From JBHICC01 sp046759385 (GTDB lineage Bacteria; Pseudomonadota; Gammaproteobacteria; Acidiferrobacterales; SPGG2), in NCBI GenBank assembly GCA_046759385.1, contig JBHICC010000036.1:1-30042 (forward strand): a stretch of 30,042 nt of DNA, in the 5' to 3' direction. A program made the translations under genes and the position numbers. Shown one piece after another: positions 7,720-14,840 of the stretch. The notes under the pieces are model-generated. The model made no database searches, was not told the DNA's origin, and saw only the letters and a program-made list of their open reading frames with translations. Each line of letters opens with the position of its first letter. Position 1 is the stretch's first letter.

Positions 7720-9024
7720 ATGACAGAACCTCAGCACCATGTCCTACCGGCCGGTGCGCGCATCGAAAGCTACGAGATCAAGGAGGTTCTCGGAATTGGC
7801 GGCTTTGGCGTTACCTATAAGGCCTTCGATCATAGCCTGCATCACGATGTCGCGGTCAAAGAATATTTCCCCAGCAATATCGCTGTGCGCCAGCCCGACC
7901 GCGTGAGCATTGTCAGCAAATCTGACGATGACACGCCGGACTACGATGAGGGTCTTAAGCGCTTTCTTCATGAGGCACGCACCTTAGCCAAGTTCCGCGA
8001 GCCCAATATCGTTCGCGTAAGCCGATTTCTCGAAAGCTCGGGGACAGCGTATCTCGTTATGGACTACGAGGACGGGGAACCGTTGAGCACGTTCATCCGT
8101 GATGGCCACGCGTTCACGGAGCGAGAGATGCTGGGCATCATGATCCCGATCTTAAGGGGGCTGCGTGCTGTCCATGCGCAAGATATTCTGCACCGGGACA
8201 TCAAACCCGCGAATATCTATTTGCGGAAGAACGGATCGCCGGTGTTGTTGGACTTTGGCGCCGCGAGGCAAAGCGTAGGCTCGGACAAGGGCCGCGTGGC
8301 AACCATGGTGACACCTGGCTATGCCCCATTCGAGCAGTACTATACGCTTGATGATTACGGACCGTGGTCGGATCTTTACGGGGCGGGCGCAACGATCTAC
8401 CACTGCATCACGAGTATCACCCCCGCGGCGGCGACCGATCGTGTGGCCGCACTGCACGCGGGCAAGGCTGATCCCCTAGGCGATCTCAAGAAGCTGCTCG
8501 GTGATCAATACAGTGTCTCATTTCTTGAGACCGTCGCCTGGATGCTGGAGCCACTGGCAAAGAATCGGCCGCGAACCATTGACCAAGCCCTGGAGGCGCT
8601 CGCAAAGCGCGAAACTCCGGTGGCGGCGCCGAAAACGAGCGCGGAGATCCCCGCCAATAATGAGGCCGCGAAGCAGACCGATGTGGCCCTCCCCAAGACC
8701 GTTCAAATAGACGTCTCCAACCACGACGATCTCTCGTGGGCGCAGGAAGCGGTGAAAGCCGTGGGCGTGCGGCCAGCTGACCACGGTGCCGCCGCGCACA
8801 CCCATAGCACCGAACGCTCGCCAACGCGGCTGGACCCACAGGTGGTCTCAGCCATGGCGCAGGTACTCGCAACCTACCTCGGGCCGATCGCACGACTGTT
8901 GGTCACCCGAGCGGCAAAGCAGGCGTCTGGGCCTGATGCACTGATTGGGATCTTGGCCGAAGAGTTCGAGGACCCCGAGCAAAAGAGCGCGTTCGCGCGC
9001 GAAGCGCGGATGGTCTGTCAGTAG
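7720..9024 (+). CDS. Hanks-type Ser/Thr protein kinase with shared C-terminal domain (kinase 1)
   Basis: From ATG 7720, with CGGAG 9 nt upstream, the protein has 434 residues. It is a complete bacterial Ser/Thr kinase. The Gly loop is GIGGFG 25-30, Lys47 is in VAVKEY, Glu85 is in the C helix (HEARTLAKF), and the catalytic loop is HRDIKPAN at 158-165. DFG is at 178-180, and APFEQY replaces the usual APE. A 30-residue insertion between Lys47 and Glu85 is shared with kinase 2. A variable Ala/Pro-rich linker (about 310-365) leads to one copy of the ~60-residue GP(I/V/L)A domain (371-434). No membrane segment is seen, so it is predicted cytoplasmic. The frame extends upstream to 7615 but without family similarity. 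Substrates are unknown. Confidence 0.92.
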   Translation: MTEPQHHVLPAGARIESYEIKEVLGIGGFGVTYKAFDHSLHHDVAVKEYFPSNIAVRQPDRVSIVSKSDDDTPDYDEGLKRFLHEARTLAKFREPNIVRVSRFLESSGTAYLVMDYEDGEPLSTFIRDGHAFTEREMLGIMIPILRGLRAVHAQDILHRDIKPANIYLRKNGSPVLLDFGAARQSVGSDKGRVATMVTPGYAPFEQYYTLDDYGPWSDLYGAGATIYHCITSITPAAATDRVAALHAGKADPLGDLKKLLGDQYSVSFLETVAWMLEPLAKNRPRTIDQALEALAKRETPVAAPKTSAEIPANNEAAKQTDVALPKTVQIDVSNHDDLSWAQEAVKAVGVRPADHGAAAHTHSTERSPTRLDPQVVSAMAQVLATYLGPIARLLVTRAAKQASGPDALIGILAEEFEDPEQKSAFAREARMVCQ

Positions 9025-9164
9025 CCGAGCAAGCCGTCTTTATCCGTCCGTTTTCTCCGTGGGCCAGACGCGCTGCCGTCGATCGAGCGTGCGTCCGCGT
9101 CGCCGCTACGCAACGCGCCAACCGCGTTTGGTGCTACAATTTTGCCATAGATCGTTGATTTTCT

Positions 9165-9185
9165 AAGGTTCCCAGCGGGAACCTT
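9165..9185. promoter_or_regulatory. Perfect 9-bp inverted repeat upstream of kinase 2
   Basis: AAGGTTCCC-AGC-GGGAACCTT is a perfect 9-bp inverted repeat with a 3-nt centre, ending 38 nt before the kinase 2 ATG. No T-tract follows, so it is not a typical terminator. It could be an operator for a dimeric regulator or a 5'-UTR hairpin. A TACAAT word (9135-9140) just upstream resembles a -10 box but lacks a clear -35. The upstream kinase ends at 9024, so this gap may contain the promoter of the second kinase. Confidence 0.5.
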
Positions 9186-9223
9186 GCACCAAGTGGCCAC
9201 GACGGAAGAATGAACAGCGGGCG

Positions 9224-10705
9224 ATGAATGCGAAATACCATCACGCCTTAGCAACCGGCACCCGTATCGACGCCTACGAGATCAGCAATGTGTTGGGCGT
9301 AGGCGGCTTCGGTGTCACCTACCAAGCCTACGATCACACGCTGCAGCGTCAGGTGGCGATGAAGGAGTACCTGCCCACCGGGCTCGCGATCCGGACCCCC
9401 AATCGTACGACCGTTAGCCCGAAGTCCGAGAACGACGTCGAAAACTACGAGTACGGCCTCAAACGTTTCCTGGAAGAGGCGCGCACCCTGGCCAAGTTTC
9501 GCGAGCCTCATATTGTGCGGGTTATCCGCTACCTGGAAGCACATGGGACCGCCTATTTCATAATGGACTACGAGGAAGGCGAGGCACTCAGTGGACGGCT
9601 GAAAAAACGTCTCACCTTGAAAGAGGACGAGATCAGGGCGATCGTGATTCCGATCCTGCGTAGCCTGCGTGCGGTTCACGAACAAAAATTTTTGCATCGC
9701 GACATCAAGCCGGCGAACATCTATCTTCGTCGCAATGACGGTTCACCGGTACTGCTGGACTTTGGCTCTGCGAGACAGGCCCTTGGGGAGCAGAGTCACG
9801 CCATGACGGGGCTGGTAACCCCTGGCTACGCCCCGTTTGAGCAGTATTTTTCACGCGGCAAGCAAGGTCCGGCGACGGATCTTTACGGCATCGGCGCGAC
9901 GATCTACCACTGTATGACCGGGTTTGCGCCGGTGGCGTCTACCGAGCGCATCGCCGCGATGCAGGACGGTGAGCCTGACCCGATCGAGATCGGCGAGCAC
10001 GCCAACAAGAAGTACAGCGAACCGTTTCTGCGCGCGGTGCTTTGGATGCTCGAGCCCAATGCCAAACATCGCCCGCAGAATGTCGAGCAAGCCTTGGCGG
10101 CGCTAGAAGAAGAAGCCCAGAAGACGACAAATGAAGTGTCGACGACCATCTCGTTAAGCCAGGAGATTGAGGGAGTCGATAAGACCGAGTTTCCTGAAAC
10201 GAACACGATCGACCAGCTCCAGGATACCGGTATTAGCTGGGAGGCCGATGTGCTGCAAACCGTGGAGGTCAATCTCGAGCGACACATTGGCCCGCTATCG
10301 AAAGCACTCGTTAGAAAGGCGGCGCAGAAGACGTCGAATGTCGAGGAGTTAACGGAGTTATTGGCGCGCTTCATTCCCTCCGAGCGCGACAAGACGCAGT
10401 TTTTGGCCAAGACACAAGTCATCAGTAACACCGAGATGGTGAAGCAGTTTGGCGACGTGGCCGAGCCACTACCCGCCACCCCCGCTGAGACAGCGCCCGC
10501 GGCGGCGATTGAGGAGAGGATCTTGAAAACCGCGGAGGAGAATCTGGCAACCTACCTCGGGCCGGTGGCCAAGATTTTGGTCAAGAAAGCGGCGCGCCGA
10601 ACCTCGGATCTGGATGAGTTCTGCCGTATCCTCGCCAAAGAACTGCCCGACGAAGCCCAACAAAGCGCCTTTCGCACCGCGTTAATGCGGAAAGCATCCT
10701 CCTAG
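9224..10705 (+). CDS. Hanks-type Ser/Thr protein kinase with two shared C-terminal domains (kinase 2)
   Basis: This 493-residue kinase is a close relative of kinase 1 with the same spacing. GVGGFG is at 25-30, Lys47 is in VAMKEY, and EEARTLAKF, LHRDIKPANIY, LLDFGSAR and TPGYAPFEQY follow. All catalytic residues are present. After the kinase domain (to about 290) and a linker, it carries two copies of the GP(I/V/L)(A/S)(K/R) domain, at about 339-398 and 429-493, joined by a Pro/Ala-rich stretch. No membrane helix is visible. It lies 199 nt after kinase 1 and is probably a duplicate of it that gained a second C-terminal copy. The same domain recurs in the cyclase 1.6 kb downstream. The target proteins are not evident. 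Confidence 0.92.
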   Translation: MNAKYHHALATGTRIDAYEISNVLGVGGFGVTYQAYDHTLQRQVAMKEYLPTGLAIRTPNRTTVSPKSENDVENYEYGLKRFLEEARTLAKFREPHIVRVIRYLEAHGTAYFIMDYEEGEALSGRLKKRLTLKEDEIRAIVIPILRSLRAVHEQKFLHRDIKPANIYLRRNDGSPVLLDFGSARQALGEQSHAMTGLVTPGYAPFEQYFSRGKQGPATDLYGIGATIYHCMTGFAPVASTERIAAMQDGEPDPIEIGEHANKKYSEPFLRAVLWMLEPNAKHRPQNVEQALAALEEEAQKTTNEVSTTISLSQEIEGVDKTEFPETNTIDQLQDTGISWEADVLQTVEVNLERHIGPLSKALVRKAAQKTSNVEELTELLARFIPSERDKTQFLAKTQVISNTEMVKQFGDVAEPLPATPAETAPAAAIEERILKTAEENLATYLGPVAKILVKKAARRTSDLDEFCRILAKELPDEAQQSAFRTALMRKASS

Positions 10706-10867
10706 CCCCGCTCTTGTTGGCAGAATTGTTGAAAATAACGTACTAGAATAGGCCTGAGCCTGTTCGGGACCGCCGTGCAACGTGACGGCCCGTGGCTGAA
10801 CCGCGAGCGACAGTAACAGAAGCGTTGTCCTCGGATAAAAACAAGCACTACAGAGGGGGTAAACGGC

Positions 10868-11335
10868 ATGAACGCAGCGTTCATTGTTCCGCTCCTAGGC
10901 GCCTTGGCGTTCGCCGGGACCGCGAGCGCTAACTGGACGGCGAAACACGTTCACGATCCGATCAAGGACGAAACACGCTGCGTGCTCGAATCGACCACTA
11001 GAACGATCAATGACGGTTACCAGGACACGCAGGTCGTGTTGCGCCTAGACAATAAGGCGCTGCATGTCGTGACTCGATCTAACATCGATGCCAGCCAGGA
11101 CGACATCCGTGTGCAGGTCGACGAGCACGAGTTCATCAAGATGGACAAGGTGTACCTGGAGCAGAATGTAGTATTCGAGGGGGAGATCACTAAGATCATA
11201 AAGCAGTTTAAGGAGGGATTGCGCGCTACCTTCACACTGCGTTTTTGGCCGTCATACCCGGACACTGGTCAAAAGAACGTAACATTCAGTCTGATAGGAT
11301 TCACCAAGGCGTATGGGACGCTCCCTGATTGCTGA
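10868..11335 (+). CDS. Small exported protein of unknown function
   Basis: This 155-residue protein has a clear signal peptide (about 1-21, cut after ASA-N). The ribosome site GAGGGGG lies about 7 nt before the ATG. The mature part is mostly predicted beta strand, with alternating polar and apolar residues (TQVVLRLDNKALHVVT). It has Cys37 and a C-terminal Cys155 that could form a disulfide in the periplasm. It loosely recalls small periplasmic beta-sandwich proteins such as the IalB group, but I would not assign it. It sits between kinase 2 and the haem sensor on the same strand, 51 nt before the latter, so a link to that sensor is possible. Confidence 0.75.
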   Translation: MNAAFIVPLLGALAFAGTASANWTAKHVHDPIKDETRCVLESTTRTINDGYQDTQVVLRLDNKALHVVTRSNIDASQDDIRVQVDEHEFIKMDKVYLEQNVVFEGEITKIIKQFKEGLRATFTLRFWPSYPDTGQKNVTFSLIGFTKAYGTLPDC

Positions 11336-11386
11336 GGGGTTTCGAGGGCTGCGCGGTGCGAGGCGTCGTAATCAAAGGAGGGTGCT

Positions 11387-12259
11387 ATGAAGCTGACAGT
11401 CAAGTTTAACCTGGTCCTTATCTTGGTATTTTCGCTTGGCTTGGCGGGGACGGGTGTACTGACCTACCGGATTTTGAAAGAAAACGCGAAAACAGAGGTC
11501 ATTCAACGCGCGGGGTTGATGATGGAGGCAGCACTCGCCGTGCGCGGTTACACGGTGAAGGAAATCAGACCGTTGCTGTCGCTGCAAATGAAGAAAGAGT
11601 TCTTGTCACAAAGCGTGCCTGCCTATGCCGCAACCAGGACATTCAACACGGTGCGCGAGAAGCATCCGGAGTTCATGTATAAGGAAGCGACGTTGAACCC
11701 TTCAAACCCGCAAAATCGGGCAGTAGCGTGGGAGGCGGATATCGTCAGTGAGTTCCGCAATAATCCCAAACGCAAGGAAGTCGTCGGTGTGCGCGAAACG
11801 CCAACCGGCCCATCGCTCTACCTAGCGCGCCCGATGCAGGTCAAGCATCCGGGCTGCCTGACTTGTCACAGCACGGTTCAACGTGCACCGAAGACCTTGT
11901 TGGCCAAGTACGGTAGTGCCAACGGATTTGGCTGGAAGATGAATGAGATCATCGGTGCACGCATTATCTCGGTGCCGCTAGCGGTTCCGCTGGCGCAAGC
12001 CGATAAGGCGTTTCGGACCTTCATGGGATCACTCCTGGCTGTCTTCGCCGTCATTATCGTGATCCTTAATATTATGCTGCGATCGATCGTCATTAAGCCG
12101 GTCACGCGAATGTCGCGCATTGCCGATGAGGTAAGCAAAGGCAATATGGAGGCGCCGGAGTTCTCCGAGCGCGGCAAGGACGAGATCAGTGTGCTCGCGG
12201 CGTCGTTCAACCGCATGCGCCGTAGTCTCGAGAAGGCGATGAAGATGTTGGAGGAGTGA
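11387..12259 (+). CDS. Membrane c-type haem sensor (DUF3365/Tll0287-like) ending in HAMP
   Basis: The 290-residue protein starts at an ATG after AAAGGAGGG, a strong ribosome site. Membrane helix 1 (about 8-27) and helix 2 (about 208-233) bracket a periplasmic DUF3365/Tll0287-like domain. That domain contains a single haem c motif, Cys157-Leu-Thr-Cys160-His161. It resembles sensory domains that bind haem c and may sense redox state or small gases. A HAMP region (about 234-285) follows, and the protein ends at residue 290 with no kinase, cyclase or methyl-accepting domain. Output must therefore pass to a partner. The nucleotide cyclase begins 33 nt downstream and is the obvious candidate. Confidence 0.85.
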   Translation: MKLTVKFNLVLILVFSLGLAGTGVLTYRILKENAKTEVIQRAGLMMEAALAVRGYTVKEIRPLLSLQMKKEFLSQSVPAYAATRTFNTVREKHPEFMYKEATLNPSNPQNRAVAWEADIVSEFRNNPKRKEVVGVRETPTGPSLYLARPMQVKHPGCLTCHSTVQRAPKTLLAKYGSANGFGWKMNEIIGARIISVPLAVPLAQADKAFRTFMGSLLAVFAVIIVILNIMLRSIVIKPVTRMSRIADEVSKGNMEAPEFSERGKDEISVLAASFNRMRRSLEKAMKMLEE

Positions 12260-12292
12260 GTGCCAGCGAGGCGCTGATGTCAACAATGGGTT

Positions 12293-13396
12293 ATGGAGCG
12301 GCAAAGCAGAACCTGGCTATGTAGTGTGGTCTTTCTCGATATTGTCGGGTACACGGAAAAAGCCGTGGCCCAGCAGATCGAAACGAAAGAGCACCTGCAG
12401 AAGCTGGTTTCCGATGCCGTTGCCAGCATCGCCGAAACCGAACGCATCATTGTCGATACCGGAGACGGGGCGGCCTTGTGCTTTCTCGGTGACCCAGAGG
12501 AGGCGCTGTTCGTAGCACTCAATCTACGTGACTTGCTGGCCGTTAAGGTGCAGAAGGCCCGCACGCCATTTGAGGTTCGAATCGGCATCAACCTGGGGCC
12601 GGTCAAGGTCGTCAAGAGTATCAGCGGCCAACTCAATCCGCTGGGTGACGGGATCAACAACGCCCAGCGCGTCATGAGCTTCGCCAAGCCTAACCAAATC
12701 CTGGTCTCACGCTCGTTCTATGACGTGATTGCCTGTCTATCGCAAGAGTATGCGCAGTTGTTCGTTTTTGTCGGTACACGCAAGGACAAACACGTTAAGG
12801 AGCACACGGTGTACGAGGTCAGGATCCCGGGAAAGGAGCAGACCTACGCGACCGCGCGGGCTGTCACCGAACGCACCCGCGACGAGAAAGAAGAAGAGCT
12901 CATCGCTCTTACTTGGGACCCCACTGTCCTCAAGGCGGCGGAACGAGCACTGGCCAATCATATCGGGCCGGTGGCCAAGGTACTGGTAAGCAGGGCGGCA
13001 CCACAGGCCGCGAACATCGAAGAGCTTTATAACAGTCTCGCCGCCATGATCCCGTCAGAGAATGAACGCAAGGTGTTTCTCGCGCGTGCGCCGGCCGGTG
13101 CGCAGGCGACACAGGCGGCGCCACGCAGCGCCACGCGAAAAGTCGCTGGTGCGACAAAGCAGGCCACCACGGCGACGAACAAACCGGCCGCTAGTTGGGA
13201 TGAAGAGACCCTTAAGACAATTGAGCGAGATCTCGCCGTTCATGTGGGGCCGCTGGCAAAGGTCCTGGTCAAGAAAGCCGCGAAGAAAGCGACTAGCCTC
13301 GAAGAGCTGCATACAATGCTGGCGCGCGAGATACCGACTGAAAAAGAGCAAGACGCTTTCCTTCGCGGGTTGAACAAGAAGAAGTCCGCAGGCTAG
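12293..13396 (+). CDS. Class III nucleotide cyclase-like protein with two shared C-terminal domains
   Basis: The 367-residue protein has an N-terminal class III adenylate/guanylate cyclase domain (about 8-170). Metal-binding Asp16 (FLDIVGYT) and Asp58 (TGDGAAL) are present, as are Asn122 and Arg126 (NNAQR), which stabilise the transition state. The residues that usually choose the base differ: Val54 where adenylate cyclases have Lys, and Asn115 where they have Asp. Substrate is therefore uncertain. Two copies of the GP(I/V/L)AK domain follow at about 208-267 and 302-361, joined by an Ala/Thr-rich linker. There is no membrane segment. The start ATG has no obvious ribosome site and lies 33 nt after the haem sensor stop, suggesting one operon. 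Confidence 0.88.
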   Translation: MERQSRTWLCSVVFLDIVGYTEKAVAQQIETKEHLQKLVSDAVASIAETERIIVDTGDGAALCFLGDPEEALFVALNLRDLLAVKVQKARTPFEVRIGINLGPVKVVKSISGQLNPLGDGINNAQRVMSFAKPNQILVSRSFYDVIACLSQEYAQLFVFVGTRKDKHVKEHTVYEVRIPGKEQTYATARAVTERTRDEKEEELIALTWDPTVLKAAERALANHIGPVAKVLVSRAAPQAANIEELYNSLAAMIPSENERKVFLARAPAGAQATQAAPRSATRKVAGATKQATTATNKPAASWDEETLKTIERDLAVHVGPLAKVLVKKAAKKATSLEELHTMLAREIPTEKEQDAFLRGLNKKKSAG

Positions 13397-13438
13397 AAGA
13401 GCGGCTACTCTAGCTATTGTCCTACGCGCAAGGCGAGA

Positions 13439-14341
13439 TCAAGGCGAAAAACAGTCACCCTCGCCAGCAACCACGATCGCACCCGAGTACGTTTTTCCGA
13501 CCGTCTGCTCATCGTCGCGCGCCCGTACGCGATGGGTAAGCGCGAGCTTCTTCGCGCCAATGTCGCTGGCGAGCTGCGCAATCGTGGCCAGCGACATGTG
13601 GTACGTCCTCAAAGATCGTGTCATATCATTGCGCACTGGGCTGTGAACAACGAGCAGATCAGCGCCACGACCCATCTGATCGAGGCCGTCGCTATTGTTG
13701 CTCACGTTACTGACAAAAACGATGAACTTACCGCGTGTCTGTAGTCGCCACGCGAGCGCCAGAACGGGATCACGAACAGCTGCCGCTGCCGATACCCGTA
13801 CCCGTTCATTGCGGTAGACATCAGGTACATAGCGGCGCTTGATGCGCACGTCATGCGGCTGCAACTTGTAGGTCTCCCGGCCCAACGGACTTAGAAAAGC
13901 GCCGAGATAGCGATACAATCCGCGCTTGTTGTCGAACAAGGTGCGCACGAACGTTACGGTCGAGGGCGCGAGCTTGCTGCGAGCGGGCCCGTAGATCGGC
14001 AGTGCGCGGGCGCGTTTCTCGGGTAGCGATGCTTGGATCAACGTCGGCAGGTCGGCCGTGTGATCGACGTGCAGGTACGTCAGCAGAATGACATCGAGGT
14101 CGGCCAGCCGCGCGCCATTGCCGTAGAAGTTTCCGGCACTGCCGTTGCCCGTGTCGACCAGCACGCGCGCCTTGCCGTCCAGCCACACTAGAAAGCTGCT
14201 CGATAAGGGCCTGCCATCGGCGCCGGGCTCGATTGAACCCAACACCTGAATCCAAACGCCGTCACTACCGCACACGGCGGCCTGGGCGCATGGTAGCCAC
14301 GCCACGGCTAGCACACCGGCAAGGCGGCGCCACGGGCTCAC
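13439..14341 (-). CDS. Exported metallo-beta-lactamase-fold protein with altered metal site
   Basis: The 300-residue protein has a signal peptide (about 1-21) and an RNase Z-like MBL fold. Signs are VLVDTGNGSAGN (60-71), LTYLHVDHTADLP (87-99), GRGADLLVVHSP, and KLALTHRVRARD near the end. In the usual HxHxDH motif the first His is Tyr89, while His91, Asp93 and His94 are kept. The region that normally supplies the bridging Asp reads VSNVSNNSD. Metal binding may be reduced or different, so the reaction cannot be named. The ATG overlaps the rof stop by 4 nt. It converges with the cyclase gene, with 42 nt between the two stops. Confidence 0.8.
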   Translation of the reverse strand: MSPWRRLAGVLAVAWLPCAQAAVCGSDGVWIQVLGSIEPGADGRPLSSSFLVWLDGKARVLVDTGNGSAGNFYGNGARLADLDVILLTYLHVDHTADLPTLIQASLPEKRARALPIYGPARSKLAPSTVTFVRTLFDNKRGLYRYLGAFLSPLGRETYKLQPHDVRIKRRYVPDVYRNERVRVSAAAAVRDPVLALAWRLQTRGKFIVFVSNVSNNSDGLDQMGRGADLLVVHSPVRNDMTRSLRTYHMSLATIAQLASDIGAKKLALTHRVRARDDEQTVGKTYSGAIVVAGEGDCFSP

Positions 14342-14571
14342 GCGGTTTCTGCCTTCCTAATCTGGTCGAGCCGGATCGATAGCCTGTCGCCGTCAAGGCC
14401 GGTACAGATCAAGAACTCTTCGCCCTCGCGGGTCTGCCGGTCGATTGGCCTGACAAGCCGGTGGTGAAAGACGTTTCCGCTGCACCACAATAGCCGCAGC
14501 CGACGGTGCCGCAGAATAGCGAGCTCATAGCGGGCGTACTGCGCACATGGTGTCGGGACGTAGTCAGTCAT
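14338..14571 (-). CDS. rof: Rho-binding antiterminator Rof
   Basis: The 77-residue protein matches the Rof (YaeO) family, which binds Rho and blocks its RNA-binding site, lowering Rho-dependent termination. Family pattern seen: Y-x-P-x2-C near the N-terminus (YVPTPC), Y-x3-ELA, a His-rich strand start, EFLICTG, and the C-terminal IRLDQI that matches the family LRLDKI. Length agrees with the roughly 80-residue family. It overlaps the MBL gene by 4 nt and the CPXCG gene by 8 nt, so the three are probably translated from one mRNA. Confidence 0.8.
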   Translation of the reverse strand: MTDYVPTPCAQYARYELAILRHRRLRLLWCSGNVFHHRLVRPIDRQTREGEEFLICTGLDGDRLSIRLDQIRKAETA

Positions 14572-14752
14572 CTTCGCGGCACAGTTTGACGCCTGCTAGG
14601 TTCCCCTCAAGATCAATAACCGTGTGAAAGGCGATCGGTCGGCAGCAGACGTAACAGTCCTCAGTGTACTCCTGAGATCCAGCGGAAGTGTCGATGGTGG
14701 CTTCGAAAGTCTCGCCACAGTATGGACAAGCTACACGCCTGGTGATCACCAT
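14564..14752 (-). CDS. CPXCG-type cysteine-rich zinc-ribbon protein
   Basis: From the ATG at 14750-14752 this is a 62-residue protein of the small CPXCG family, a conserved proteobacterial group of unknown role. Two metal-binding Cys pairs are visible, CPYCGE near the N-terminus and DCYVCCRPI in the middle, with the conserved QEYTEDC lead-in. The open frame extends to 14806 but the extra 18 residues are not family-like. A GGGGG stretch about 10 nt upstream may serve as ribosome site. It heads a three-gene unit with rof and the MBL-fold gene. Confidence 0.85.
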   Translation of the reverse strand: MVITRRVACPYCGETFEATIDTSAGSQEYTEDCYVCCRPIAFHTVIDLEGNLAGVKLCREDD

Positions 14753-14840
14753 AGGCGAGGGCACCCCCAGCACTAACAGCTTTTCAAAGCGGGAGCGCGT
14801 TTGCAAGCGGAGCCAGCTACGCCAGGATTGGCATGCTAGT

